Assembly: GCF_902459465.1 (NCBI RefSeq)
Contig: NC_047082.1
Span: forward strand, 62,001-126,000
DNA from: Asterias rubens
Taxonomy: Eukaryota; Echinodermata; Asteroidea; Forcipulatida; Asteriidae
Reading direction: 5' to 3'
Length of the DNA stretch: 64,000 nucleotides
The notes below the pieces were generated by a model. The model saw only the letters and a list, made by a program, of their open reading frames with translations. It had not been told where the DNA came from and ran no database searches. Shown here in pieces: positions 9,901 through 22,180 of this stretch. Positions within the stretch are counted from its first letter, which is position 1. Each line of letters begins with the position of its first letter. Made by a program: the position numbers and the translations under genes.

Positions 9901-12075
9901 TTATGATCGGTGAGCGCATTAACTGAGCTAGCAGACTTAAACTTGAGCCAAGTCTCACCTTTTTCACATTTCTCTCTCATTTGTTCCTCTCTTCTGTTGA
10001 TGTTAACTTCCAGGATGTCCTCTGGTGAGTGGGAAGTTGTTTCATTCTGAAGTGGCTGTTGAACACTGACACCATTTTCTACGTCTTCATTGGTTACAGC
10101 TTCTGTTGACTCTAACTTATGCCATTCTGATTTGTTGGTGTTGGTGTGGTTCCCACTAATTCCATGGGTGTGACCATGTGCCCCTCCTGGAAAAATAAAT
10201 AATGGTGATAATATTATACTAAATTTCCCTACTCAAATAAAAATTGGAATTTTGTATCTAGTAAATCAGGTTGAATGGCTTCTGGCTTGTATCCAATAAC
10301 AAAGATACTGAGAAAACGTAACGATTGGCAACATGAATAGGGCTTCAATCACGACCATATCATGGTGTGCATCCAACCCAGGCACCATTCAATGCGCACC
10401 AGCTGGGGCTATAAATATTGAGCGTGGACACAGGTGGCGGGAAAGGTATGTTTATTAATGTCAAATGGCTCAAGCATTTTTGACAGGATTGAAGATGGTA
10501 CATTACTGCAAAGCCAAATGTTCAAGTCCAGCTATAGTTTCTTTGTTCATCCCAAAATAATTTATGATTCTGTTTTGTTCACAGGTTGGTTGTATGGTTT
10601 AATTAAAATGTTGTACCCTTGATTAAGCAAGGGCACTTTCTGACCAAGAAAATGGGTGTCAATAATTCTCCCTGCCTGGATAGTGTCTGGGGCTAACACC
10701 CTCTATTGTTTTCTTCAATGTGTGCTTGGAATCTCAGGAGTTCTTCAGAGGATTTTAGGGGGGTAATACCTCTGTACAAGTGGAAAGTCATGAGTTACAT
10801 TTAGGAAACAGTCGTTGGAGGAGGGATGGGCACCTCTGCCTATATCTGGCAAGCAACATCTACAAATGATTAGACACACAAGTAGGCGTAACACTCCTCT
10901 CTCAATACTCAACCTTGTATGACATGAGGATGGTTGGTATTGGATTGATCCAGCTTCATAAAGCCACTGTAATGCCAAACAATGGAAAAAAAACATTTAA
11001 ATGTTTCTTGACATTTTAAAATGTAGCCACTGAGTTTGATCGACCTTAGAAAATCACACTGCAATCAGTCATGAGGCGTAGACTCACCATGACCGCCAAA
11101 TAAGCATAGTCCAATTCCATTGACGACCAAACCTATACTGCCAACAATCAAGATCAGCACAGGGTTTTCAATAGTCTCCAAGTAGATCAATCGTTGGATC
11201 GCATCCACAAAGATGGTAAAACAAAGGGCCATAAGTAAGACCGAGTTAACCAGAGCTCCCAACACTTCAGCTCGTTGCCATCCAGTTGTTTTACTCTTGG
11301 ATATCTGTTTACAAAAGATGAACAAAAACAGCTGAGTTTTTCTTTAGCATCCCCTGCAACAATTTGTGCCCACTATTTCCCAACGTTACGATAAACATTC
11401 TGTCCTCTAATCTTGTTTAGATAAATTTCTGAGGCCACAAATTTCTGGGGCTCATTAGGCCACAGCCGTCTGAAATCAGCATCAAGGCCCAGGCTGGACT
11501 CACATCCAACACTGCTTCCCACCAATGGAACATAGCAAAGTTTCCGCAAGGAAATCAGCCTCAAGGCCCAGGCTGGACTCACATCCAACACTGCTTCCAA
11601 CCAACGGAACATAGCAAAGTTTCCGCAAGGAGATATAAATGCCAGGCTGTCAACAGCCAATCTCACTCATTCGAACATTAGTTTTACATCTATATGATTA
11701 TGAATTCCACAAATCAATAAATTGTGATTCATAACTAGACGGAAATACTTATTCAAGTCTTTTGAAGCGATTTAGCCTTGCCAGTTTCGAACCCACAACC
11801 TTGTGATTGCAAGTCTTGCCGTCTAACTAATTGACCACGGCGACGCATTGCTTCTAGGGGTACCATGAACCCTGTATGTGACACTGTTTTATACTTACTC
11901 TTATGGCAAGGAAACCGATGAGCAAAGCAATGATGTCAGACAGCATGTGGAAGGAGTCCGATACTAAGGCCAGTGACTTAGTGGTGTAACCAGTAACAAG
12001 CTCCACTACGAAGAAGGTTGATGTCAGTGTCATCATCACTAAAAAGCGACAGCTCTTTCCTGTGTAGCGACCCAT
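6663..12075 (-). CDS. SLC30A1: Zinc transporter, ZnT1/SLC30A1-like
   Basis: A cation diffusion facilitator that exports cytosolic zinc, at the plasma membrane in the ZnT1 family. Exons: 12075-11899, 11304-11088, 10186-9959, 8838-8647, 7969-7887, 7646-7503; phases join without a break (347 codons). A last exon 6683-6663 would add six residues and a stop but is uncertain. A 5' UTR acceptor lies at 12096. Visible features: a short N-terminus as in ZnT1/ZnT10, TM2 metal site HMLSD (His43, Asp47), TM5 site HVLGD (about His223, Asp227), and a His-rich loop (GGAHGHTHG) at the start of exon 3. Human ZnT10 has Asn in place of His43, so this is closer to ZnT1. Oddities: the C-terminal domain lacks the usual LHVWQL segment between exons 5 and 6, and the exon 4 donor lies in a 40-bp tandem array. 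The total is about 350 aa against 507 in human ZnT1. Confidence 0.88.
6950..7352. repeat. 23-bp tandem repeat array
   Basis: About 16-17 copies of a 23-bp unit close to GCGAGTTCCTGGGCCTAACT followed by GCA, with variants such as CAGCAAGTTGCTGG. It lies between the last certain exon of the zinc transporter (7503) and the possible terminal exon at 6683, so it would be intronic or 3' flanking. Confidence 0.85.
8143..8686. repeat. 40-bp array carrying 13 copies of an exon end plus 5' splice site
   Basis: Thirteen near-identical units of 40-42 bp, each holding GCCACTTACATAAAGGTATG. On the minus strand each unit contains the last coding bases of zinc transporter exon 4 followed by the donor GTAAGT. 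The functional copy is the right-most (donor at 8646-8645); the twelve others lie downstream in the intron. Units differ at a few sites (GCCACAATATC versus GTCACAGTTATC). Reading past the first donor meets an in-frame TGA after four codons (CKWHP then stop). Confidence 0.95.
9193..9905. repeat. ~111-bp tandem array in a zinc transporter intron
   Basis: About six copies marked by TTATGTTAGAGCATGCA at roughly 9232, 9343, 9455, 9566 and 9720, plus a shorter one near 9832. Each is followed by GGGCATGACGTGATTGTAAA and a GGGGGAAGGTGGAGGCGCGA tract. The array is relatively G-rich and contains TGACGTGA in every unit. It lies wholly between exons 3 and 4 and does not reach either exon. Confidence 0.88.
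11472..11631. repeat. 79-bp direct duplication
   Basis: Two adjacent copies (11472-11550 and 11551-11631) of a unit containing AAGGCCCAGGCTGGACTCAC and GAACATAGCAAAGTTTCCGC, with only a few differences. It is in the intron between zinc transporter exons 1 and 2. The minus-strand open frame over it is a repeat artefact. Confidence 0.9.
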
Positions 12076-12239
12076 AACTCAACCTTTTGTGACTCTCTGT
12101 GGAAAATTTAATTGAAAATGTTCAAATTAATACAATCTTTTTTAAGCTTCAATCAAAAATTTCTTTAAGGAATCCTTTCTTAATTTGTCAATACATGTGT
12201 AGAGCTCAATAGTTAAGTCAATGGAAATTGACACAAGAC

Positions 12240-12455
12240 TGCAGACCCAAGGCCATTGATTTTAGCGTCGGGCTGTAAACTAACGACTAGATTGAAAACC
12301 TGAGGCCAGCGGATTTAGCATTGGGCTGGTAAACTCACGACTAGATTGAAAACCTGAGGCCAGCGATTTTAGCATCAGGGCATCAGGCCTGTAAACTCAT
12401 TACTAGATTGAAAACCTGAGGCCAGCAATTTTAGCATCGCGCCTGTACGAAGGAC
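12240..12455. repeat. ~60-bp tandem repeat, about 3.5 copies
   Basis: Units contain ACTAGATTGAAAACCTGAGG followed by CCAGCGATTTTAGCATC and a short variable tail. It lies just upstream (gene sense) of the 5' UTR acceptor of the zinc transporter. Confidence 0.8.
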
Positions 12456-13186
12456 TTGAAAAAGTCTGGTGTTTTTCAATACTCACTGTGTAATGATGAA
12501 CCAAACAACAGTGTTCCAATGTTGACTTTGAATGTGTTCTGTTTAGTACCAAAGAACACTTGGCCTATAACCATAGGAATATTGTGACAAGTCTTGTATT
12601 GGTGTTTGTTTTAATTCAAACAAAATGTTATTATGTTTAAAAGCTAAACTATGAAAATAGTTTGTTGCAAAAACTTATTTTTGTCCAGTAGAATAAGCCG
12701 CAAGGTATTATGTTTTTTTCTTCTTCCAAATTGTTGTTGTTTTCCAAATAAATAAGCATTCCACTGTTGTTGTTTTCCATAAATATGCATTCCACTGAAA
12801 CTTTCACAGGTCTTTTTTTTTTCTTTCATGAAAATTTTTCAGATAAACCAGCATTCATTCAATGAAACTTGGTCCAATATTGTCACGCTTTACCAAGCAC
12901 AATACCACTTTTGTCAAACATTATTATGTAAATGAACATGCTCTTCGATGCAACACAATGTTATTTTATTTAGAGCTGTTATCTACAAAAGTGCACTCAG
13001 GTACAAGAGTATGATAACAACATAAAATACATAGCAGTTGTTGAAACATTTTACAAATGACATACAGATGATACAATTTGAAATCATTGCCGCATTGCAA
13101 GTAAAGAAGCAAAGATAAGAGGGTAATGTTGCGAATATCAAGCCAACGTTGTATTTAAAATTGATGAATATCAAGCCCATGTTGTT
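12456..13186. other. AT-rich gene-free stretch
   Basis: Unique-looking AT-rich sequence with a short local duplication near 12735-12795 (GCATTCCACTG twice). No coding exon is supported. Confidence 0.35.
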
Positions 13187-13760
13187 TGTAAAATTCATAA
13201 GGGAATAGTAGGGTAGCTACTAGTTCTTTCAAGGTCGTTTAAAACAGGCATGGTCGAATTGCCGTGTGATATAAAGGCCCGAGACGAAGGCGAGGGCCTT
13301 TATCAGACCGCAATTCGATCATGCAAGGTTTTAAACGGCCGTGAAAGAACTAGTAGCTACCCATTATTCCCATTCATAAATTCCTTTTTGGTTAAAAGGC
13401 GTAAAAAAGTATTAAATCCGTTTCCGAGTGCTTGAGCTCTGTATGTTTCAACCTCCATGGTATGTTCAGTATACATGTTACATGTACATGTACGATGTCC
13501 GTACGCGTGTGTTTTCCGGTTCCGTTCGTGCGCATGCGCGTATAGTCTTTGTGCATATTCGCTGGTTTTCCTTTCACACACAGCGCGGCAAACTCACCGA
13601 CAACGCCTGCATCGCCCGTAACAAGAAATCTTGCATCAAGACTAGTGTGGAGTCTCAGCTCACAACCGGTTATAAACAAAGGTTTAAACACCCCCACGTG
13701 ACACGCACTGTTACATACTACACATGTATAAGAAAATGGATTGTCTTGTAAAGGGAGGGA
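13187..13760. mobile_element. Foldback element with a 170-bp palindrome
   Basis: Bases 13201-13371 form a long imperfect palindrome. The left arm runs GGGTAGCTACTAGTTCTTTC to AAAGGCCC, the loop is GAGACGAAGGCGAG, and the right arm returns through GAAAGAACTAGTAGCTACCC. The distal part (about 13428-13705) shares text such as CGCTCACAACCGG-like sequence and AAACACCCCCACGTGACACG with copies at 28440-28690 and 51763-52065. No transposase is seen. Open frames of about 100 codons on both strands are by-products of the inverted structure. Confidence 0.8.
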
Positions 13761-16450
13761 AAATACTCTGAAAATTAATGCCCATAAAAACTTACTTTGT
13801 TAAAAGCCCTGAAGCTGTTGCTAATAAATGTTAATGTTGAGAACCGAAACACCTGTGGTTGAAGAAAAAGAGATTTAACAAAATTGTTTCAGCATGAAGC
13901 GTTTGTAGTGGTTAGATATCTGCTCTGTATTGGCAACAATTGATGTATGGATAAAACCAAATAATAATCTTCAATAGTGTTTGAGCGTAATTGGATGTGC
14001 ATAATAGAAGGAACTTTTTGAGCTGGTGAAGAAAAGAAATAACACAATACTTTCATACTTTGACCAATTGTAGACACGTGCTGATGACAAACCAAAGTTA
14101 ATTTCTGGACTGTTAAACTTTAATTATCTTTACTCCAGGTTGAACTTTGGACCTAGAATTGTACTATCCGAGAGATAATGCGCATAAAAAGTTATACATA
14201 CACTGAGGGAGATAATATCAACTATTTGGGTAACATTTTAGGGGGTACAAGGATTGTACCTTTTGTTCTAGGAGGGGGGGGGCCCTTCTTGCTAAGTTTC
14301 TGTTTGCTTTTTTCTTAAGCAAGCCCCCATTTTACTGCAATTTATTATTTTAAAGATAATCTGGCATAGTAGTTTAAAAACAATGCATTGTCTGACCCTG
14401 TGTGTAAATGTAACAGTAATTTGAAACATCTTCTGCTGACAATACACTAACCTGTGGAAGTTCCGATTGAGTCAATTAAGCTAGCAGTCAATCAACGAGC
14501 TACAATGAATAAATCAATAAGTCAATCAATCAATCAATCAGTCAGTCAGTCAATCAATCAATGAATCAATGAATCATGAATCAATCAATCAATCAATCCA
14601 GAGTCCCGTCTGATCGTATCTGGTTCATCACATCACTCGATCAATCCGCTAGAGAGCCCACTTACTACTGTATAATAAAAGAACTGAAATCAAAGAATAG
14701 TTTCCGAGTGTTATTCCTGATAAAATTCCTGATAAAATGATATCACAAGCATACGATGTGTTTGCATGTTTTGTGTCCACTTCCTTAGCATAGAAAATAG
14801 CTTGTTAAAACAGCTTGTCACAGCACACAGAACATAGATGAAAATTTACAACTCTTCAGTTTGGAGAGTTTTGAAATGACATAAGTGTGATAAAAACTGC
14901 CTATAGCTACCAGTATACCCCAGGGGGAAATGAAGATTTACCCCGAGTTACCCATTGTTTTATTCTGAATTCGCCCCTAATCAAAAGATTGTGTTTGAAA
15001 ACAGTCATAATCATTGCCTTTGCAAGAGCAGGGAATCACATCTGACCTCACGTTTAGATTTGACCTCTTTGATTAATAAAATCAGCAATCCCGTAGTACC
15101 CATGGCAATACATGCAGATATGAGTTTGTCCAAACCAGTAAACCCTGTAAATCATTTGCCTCTGTACTTTATTAAGTTCACCATGAGTTCATAAAGTACT
15201 GGCCTCCAACAGAGAAGCACTTTGATGAGTAATTGGTCGTGGCAAGTTCTTGCTAATACCCTGTTGAGCCGAGCCATATAAAAACAACTTTTATCAATGC
15301 ATCTTCAGGTCGTATACCTCCCGTTGTGAAAGCAAGACATTTCTTCCCATGGAAGATCTGAACTTTAGAAGGCAGGTTGAAATGTTTTTGGTAGGTAGCT
15401 TCTCGAGGTTTGGTAAAAGTATCCTCAGCAATACAGAAGTATTTCAAAGAGCATTATTTGTGTACATCTGAGTACCTCTTCCAGTGGCAATGAAAACATT
15501 ATACAATATATTTTTTGTAATTCTGATAGCGATTATCAAACATATCAAACATTTTTTCTGAAGGGGCATCATCACTCAAGAACTATTGACTTTGGGATGT
15601 ACCACCAAGTACAGCACAAACCAACAGTATATATTTTGTTTGGTGAGAAAGACATTTTTTCCCTTCTAATACCAAATTTTGAAAAGTTTCAAGAAGCTGG
15701 TCATACTAAAGTTGAAACGCAAAAAAGGCAAGTAAGTACTGCATTTTGTCTAACACATTGATGAGTGCCAATCCAGAGTTTGAGTCTGTAACGTTGAATT
15801 TTGATGAATTTTGAGTAGCAACTATTCAAGTGAAATAGTTCACTTGAACACATTTTTTTATATCAGTTTAATTAAGTACCTGTCCTCCTTTAAGGAATTT
15901 CTATTGCACCATTTGACAAACATCTTCAGGAGGGTGTTGAAGTTGATTTAATGACAATTCCGCCGCCGCTCTCTCCTTCAGTTAAAAGCTGTCTGGGAAT
16001 AACTTCATCTGATCACAAACAGTCAAAGTATTAAAATGTCTTTAATCTCTTTAGTTAGACACTCATCCTTTACAACCATAAGTATCTAGGGTAAATCAGA
16101 GTTTGAAATTTACCTAAGCAGGACTTAGGCTAGTGATTAGGCCCTATAGCATCGGGCGAGAAAATGGTGACATCAATTGTTTATGTAATATGCTTTAGTT
16201 AAGGAAAGTGGTCTCACTACTAGCAGACAAGTGACCCGACGACAAAAAGTGCTACATACACTGAAAACCTCATTAAAACATAAATAAACACTAATACATC
16301 ATACGTGTAGAAGAGTCCTAAATAATGTATTTGCCTAGGAACCTCATCTTTGTGCAAGATCATGTGCACACTTGACAGCCAAACTGTGTATTAAAGCCCT
16401 TGATTAAGAGCTGCTCCCCCTTCCCTCCATTGAATGTACTCCGTCCTACT
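13761..16450. other. Gene-free stretch with an AATC microsatellite
   Basis: Mostly unique AT-rich sequence. Bases 14515-14600 are a simple repeat of AATC with GTCA and GAAT variants. No coding exon, RNA gene or mobile element is recognised outside it. Confidence 0.4.
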
Positions 16451-16826
16451 TTAAGATGCTATGTCAGATTTTTGGCCGATTTTACCCTAAAATTTTGATT
16501 TAAAATTCAATAGGTATTTTAATGGGGGTCGAGAAAGTAACAAGCTTTCATTTGAGCCATTGCTCTAAAAAGTCCGCCAATTATTAGTAGCAGTGAAATA
16601 AAGTGCTCAAAATTAGTTTTTGTCGGGATCCCGACAATATATCACGTGACCAATTCTTATGTGTTTTATAAGAAACGTTTTTAATTTTTGTCATGGTTCC
16701 TGACCATTTAAAGTAAAAGTTAAACTTGTTTTCGTTAGAGCGGGTGATACTCTTTGAAATACCATTCACTCAAAAAACAATTTTTTAAAAATGTTTGTTG
16801 CCAAAAATCTGACATAGCATCTTTAA
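16451..16826. mobile_element. Short TIR element (MITE), second family
   Basis: Terminal inverted repeats of 26 bp lie at 16451-16476 (ending ATGTCAGATTTTTGGC) and 16801-16826 (starting CCAAAAATCTGACATAGCAT). Flanking TTTA or TTAA bases suggest a TA-rich target duplication. The interior is non-coding and holds a perfect small palindrome GTCGGGATCCCGAC near 16622. One copy in the window. Confidence 0.85.
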
Positions 16827-19584
16827 TTATAATAAATTGTCCTTGTCCAAACTCAATTTGTGGATTAGATGTGTGTAAATATGAGTTATGTGCCCTGGTT
16901 TAAAATATCTTTATGATCTAAGATGACATCCATTCCAGCAACAATATTTATTCTTTGCATGTTTTCAAAGATTCATATATTAGGCCTACTTTGATATCAA
17001 AAAAGCCCCCCTATCCCTACTTTCAAAATTGTCTCCTGCTGTTGCTGTTTAAAGATGTTATGGAATTAAATATCAGAACCAAACTGGCATCTACCAAGGT
17101 GGTGGGTACACGGATACAAGACGGAGTGTGTCGTGTACAAAGCCATGAGAGGTGTAGGGAATAAAATATGTCTGAGTCCAAATTGATCACCCATGAGGCT
17201 AAGCATAAAATTATGTAGTTTGGACCCAATACAATCGTGAGAACTTCGTCACGTTACTTCATGCTGTGAAATGAATGAACAAACATACATACATGTACAC
17301 GAATTGGGCCCCCCAACCAAGAACAATCATAAGTCAACCCAATAATTCATGTACTTTAAGCATGCCATAGTCAACCCCATATTTATATGCTATAAGGAGC
17401 CTTATAGTTTCTAGAAGTTAGCATGTTACAGTACAGTATACACTACAGTCCCTACAAACTAAATGTACATGTGAGTGATGTGTACATAGTGTGGTCACTA
17501 AATAAAACATGTCCTTACTCTATGATAAAACCATGCTAACCACCATGACTACATGTACATAGCTGTAGTCCCCTGCTACATACGACTCAAGGTCACAAGG
17601 TGGTGTTTTTTTAATGAATTATGACTCATCATGAGCTGTGGGATAGTATGCAATTGAGCTTTGAATTATTTTATCCATCATCACAATGGTGGTAATTTTT
17701 GGACGAGGACCCTCATCTATCAACCCAATGCCAGATACTGAATGAACCGAAGAGGTGGAACTGGAAGTACCAGTGGTTTAGGTTGGCTGCTGCTGGTGGC
17801 AGTTAGCGCTAATAATAATGACAATATGAAAGACGACCTTGTAGTGTTACACTCACTGCTGTAGTGTCAATGTGTGACATACTGCCTGGTGTCATGTGTT
17901 TTCAGTAGGATACCAAAAAAATTGTTCACAATCAAAAACTGAAAGGTATTCTTTCAAATCATCTATCCAATTTTGTAACAATAACACTTACACTTCATGG
18001 TGTGTTAAAAATCTATAATTTTTGGTTTTACGTTGCGAGAGACAGTCCGCCATTAATTAACAGTGCTTATGCATGCACGACATTGGAGCAACGTCATATG
18101 TTTTCACACCTTTCATTGGTTGGTATTTTATTGAATATTCAGAAGCTATATGGCGTGCAAAATAAATCAAAAATATTATTCAATTACTACTTAACAAAAT
18201 TAATGAATTTTTTGTCCTAAGGCATTATGGCTACTATTAATATATTATTAGAATCCAGAGATATCATTCATAAGGCAAGAAAGTAAAATACCCCACTCCC
18301 CTTGAAGCACACACACTTCATGAAAATCCGTTTTCCCCCACTTCAGACCAGTAATGTTTGGTTCCAGGAGATAAGAAACCAATCCATGATATTTTCTCTT
18401 TAATGTAGACTTAATATTTATTACGCTTATCGGAATTTATTACAGTATGCAGTTAATTAAAAACAGGTTTTTTTCGTCATTTTCACTCAAAATGTATTCA
18501 TTTTTTCCCCATATTGGCACACCATAGAATCCCAAATAGTAACCACCTCAAGTGATCCATCTAGTGACTAAAGCAGAATGAAACTCAATCTTGCAGATAG
18601 TAATGTTGTTTTGAACTTTCGAATTGAGGTTGGATGATGTTTGTTTGACTCATTTGAATGTTGGCATAATAATGCACTAGTGATTTGTACCAAAAATCAA
18701 TCATTGTATAAAATGTTTGAGCATAACCAACGACAGGAAACTTTATTCTCAGCATGATTAAGCCTGATGAAAATACAGACCGTGAGTAAACTGCATAGCT
18801 TCAATCACCGGTGCAGCTTGCACAATCTCGCGGTAAACGGGACTCAAAGTTGGGGTTCAAACCGCAAAAATGTACTGTCTGATCTACTGCCCTGGTTACG
18901 CCCCGATCCCCTGGCCTCTTGATCCATGACCCCACACACACGAGACTTGTGACTTACCTTGAGGTTTCCAGCTTATGTCGGCATAAAAGCGATTGTTTAC
19001 TCGCCTCCGTGCCATGTCCCTGCTGGAGCGCGCAGAGAGCGTAGCATTATGGGATGTATGATGACATGACCTGCCTGTTCTCACGAGTCAATCCTGAATA
19101 ATTACAAAGCCAAATAGGACCAACTTAAAGCTAAAATTTATCAAATCTCCTTAATAATGAAATACCAAAACCACATGCTGTGATAGTCTCTTATAATTAC
19201 ACAATCTATTAATTTCACGACCGCGTCAACGTCCTAAATCAAGAAAAAGTTGTGGGGTTCTAAATTATTCAAACTAGCTCGCGCATCAATTTCCAGAAAT
19301 GATTAGTGCGGTGCGCCGCCAGTTTGTTATTATGAGAGCGCCCTCAAGAAGAGTGAATTAATTGATTGCCTGAATAATAAAGCTGGTAGATTATCAATGT
19401 GCATAAGCTATTGGAAACAAGAATAACTCCATATCTGTGGTACATAAATGCAACCATACACTGCAAGCTAAGGGAAAATTACATTTTAAATGTTCAAAGC
19501 CATCAAATTTTCAAAGCATCATCCAAACAGAAAGTGTACATAAAAATGTATACTTCTCTAAAATCTTGGGACAATTCCCTTTGT
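16827..19584. other. Gene-free stretch; possible upstream non-coding exon
   Basis: No coding exon is supported. Around 18958-19080 the sequence is more GC-rich and, on the minus strand, ends with a good donor (CTCAAG then GTAAGTC). This could be a first non-coding exon splicing to the zinc transporter acceptor at 12096, but nothing in the sequence links the two directly. Confidence 0.25.
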
Positions 19585-20310
19585 GTGGCGTATTCTCTAC
19601 ACGTTCACCTGTGTTTTGAATAACCCATACTTCCCCTGGTGTAGCGTATTCTTTACACTTAACTGTGTTTTGAATTACCAATTATTCCCCTGGTGTGGCG
19701 TATTCTTTACACTTTCACCTGTGTTTTGAATTACCCATAATTCCCCTGGTGTGGCATATTCTTTATACTTTCACCTGTGTTTTGAATTACCCATAATTCC
19801 CCTGGTGTGGCGTATTCTTTACACTATCACCTGTGTTTTGAATTACCCATAATTCCCCTGGTGTGGCGTATTCTCTACACTACCACCTGTGTTTTGAATT
19901 ACCAATACTTTACCTGGTGTGGAGTATTCTTTACACTTTCACCTGTGTTTTGAATTACCCATAATTCCCCTGGTATGGCATTTTCTCTTCACTATCACCT
20001 GTGTTTTGAATTACCCATAATTCCCCTGGAATGGCGTTTTCTCTTCACTTTCACATGTGTTTTTGAATTACCCATAGTTCCCCTGGTTTGGCGTATTCTT
20101 TACACTTTCACCTGTGTTTTGAATTACCAATAATTCCCGTGGTTTTGCGTATTCTCGACACTTTCACATGTGTTTTGAATTACCAATAATTCCCGTGGTT
20201 TTGCGTATTCTCGACACTTTCACCTGTGTTTTGAATGACCCCAACTTTCCCTGGTGTGGCTATTATTCTCGTCACTTTCACATGTGTTTTGAATTACCCA
20301 TACAAGTACT
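19585..20310. repeat. ~57-bp tandem repeat array
   Basis: About thirteen copies of a unit containing TTCCCCTGGTGTGGCGTATT, CTTTACACTTTCACC and TGTGTTTTGAATTACCCATA. Copies diverge gradually toward the right end. The short plus-strand open frames over this array are repeat artefacts. Confidence 0.92.
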
Positions 20311-20459
20311 GGTCTTGATTAATCTTAGCCGTGTTGTAAAGTTTAGTCGTTATGGTCAAGGTCGGTCTTTGTGAGGAAGGTAGAAGTTATATAAATCCAA
20401 TGTCATCTTTGTTATTATTTATTGGCAAACATATAGTGAAAAATTGTCACTATTCAGCT

Positions 20460-20640
20460 TACTATAGCCTTGTAGCACTTTTGGGCAAAATTTGAGCAAA
20501 TTAAAGCCTTGTTGAACTCTCAGGCAAAATTGGATAAAAACGCAAGGCTATAGCCTTGTAGCACTTTTGGGCAAAATTTGAGCAAATTAAAGCCTTGTTG
20601 AATTCTCAGGCAAAATTTGATAAAAACGCTCAATACTATT
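20460..20640. repeat. ~83-bp direct repeat
   Basis: Two copies of GCCTTGTAGCACTTTTGGGC followed by AAAATTTGAGCAAATTAAAG. The same motif set (GGCAAAATTTGA with CGCAAGGC) recurs at 21870-22180. Confidence 0.8.
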
Positions 20641-20839
20641 GAGCTTGAATCTTCCTGGGTTCGTTCATTCAGGCCTTGGTTCACATGTAAAAAAAAATAA
20701 TGCAATTATTCTTGCATTAGTCTTCTTTTTAATAATCTAGTTGAACAGAGTATGATTCTAGCGCAATCTTGTAATTAAGTACACCAATGCAAGCAATTTA
20801 TTTCAGTTTCAAATTTTGCCTATTTATCCTGGTAAGGTT

Positions 20840-21210
20840 TGTTCAATTAGCAGGGCTACCAACGTGCAGGTCCCAGGATACCAGCCCCACACGGTTTCCA
20901 GATCGTCGGGGCATTTGCACCATCCTATCGGATGGGTCAGGTCCGCCCCCCTGAGAACCAGGGGAGTCCCCTACTGTACTAACGCGGTCCGCTAGTGGAA
21001 AGACTAGCGGACTACTTCCGTTGGTCAACCATTTGTGATAACACCGGCACCATCCTCAGGTGAGGAGCCTAAATGCACCTTTAAGATCAACCACCCATCA
21101 GTGGCCCGAGCCGGAAGTAGGACCCCACATGCCACGTGCAAGTGTCCAGGTCCCTTCAATCTTATCCGCAGGCATCACCATTATCGATACGCAGGCATCA
21201 CCAAGTTAGC
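20840..21210. other. GC-rich segment with strong hairpins
   Basis: Base composition is clearly unlike the AT-rich surroundings. A perfect 10-bp stem GTCCGCTAGT / ACTAGCGGAC (20987-20996 and 21003-21012) has a 6-nt loop, and CCCCTGAGAACCAGGGG nearby forms a second stem. It could be a structured non-coding RNA, a leader of a mobile element, or a diverged gene remnant. The open frames on both strands have no recognisable domain. Confidence 0.4.
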
Positions 21211-21589
21211 GCCAAAAAAACCCCGTGTATATGCTTGCTTGCTTGCAATGGTGTACTTATTTACAAGATGGTAACTGTGTATTGAGCTGCTAAACACAAC
21301 CCACTACATGTTTAGGATGATTAAAAAACGTGAAATATCAAACCAACACAAGTCACTAATCTATATCTTACCTTCGTTCATTCATGATCAACAGATGAGC
21401 TGCTAGGATGTCTTGAAGATACTGATGTTTTCATGCGTGTTTGCTCTCCTTTATACCCTGCAGCCTTCAAGGTGTCAGTAAGGGGAGATTCCATCCATAC
21501 TTGGTTTCAGGAACTACTGGCCCTGAAAGGTCAAGTAACAGATAGTGTGTAACTGTAAGCCAGTATTATGTCATTTGCAAAATCTCTTG

Positions 21590-22180
21590 CAGGGGTAAAA
21601 TTCAGCATTTTAGACCAGTTTGGGCTTTAAACTGAAAAAATCACAAGGGGTAGTCTGTCAGTTTTATCGAATTTGGGCCTAAAGTTGAAAAAATCACAAG
21701 GGGTAAGTCCAGCAGTTTTATAGGGTTTAGGCCTAAAATTTAAAAATCACGAGGGGTAAGTCCAGCCAGCAGTTTTATTAAATTTGGGCCTAAAGTTGAA
21801 AAAATCACAAGGGGTAAGTCCAGCAGTTTTATCGAATTTGGGCTAAATTTGAAAAAATATAAAAAAATACACAAGGCTAAACCCTGTTGAATTTTCAGGC
21901 AAAATTTGAGAAAAATTTGATAAAAACGAAAGCCTTTTCAGGCAAAATTTGGCTATTGGGTAAATAAGCAAAGCTAAATAAAGTCCAGGTGCATTTCGGG
22001 GCAAAACTTGAGAAAAATTTGATGAATACGCAAGGCTAACAACGTGATGAGTTTTCTGGCAAAATTTGAGCAAAATTATATTGATATGCAAGGCAAAACC
22101 CTTTATGAATTTTCAGGCAACATTTTAGCGGAATTTGAGCATAAAAAAATTTGAGCAAAATTTGATATTACGCAAGGCAC
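21590..22180. repeat. Two adjoining degenerate tandem arrays
   Basis: From 21590 to 21850 a unit of about 60 bp repeats (TTGAAAAAATCACAAGGGGT then AAGTCCAGCAGTTTTAT). From 21865 to 22180 units contain GGCAAAATTTGAGAAAAATT and ACGCAAGGC and match the 20460 repeat. No gene. Confidence 0.75.

Noticed and set aside
6663-12075. Assignment of the zinc transporter to ZnT10 (manganese type)
   Set aside because: The TM2 metal site has His43 (HMLSD) as in ZnT1; human ZnT10 has Asn there. The short N-terminus is shared by both.
13392-13751. Open frames of about 100 codons on both strands
   Set aside because: They lie in the distal half of the foldback element, which recurs at 28440 and 51763 without keeping the frames.
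18958-19084. Coding exon on the minus strand ending in a good donor
   Set aside because: Splicing to the zinc transporter acceptor at 12096 puts it out of frame with the MGRYTGKS start, so at best it is a non-coding first exon; kept only as a possibility.
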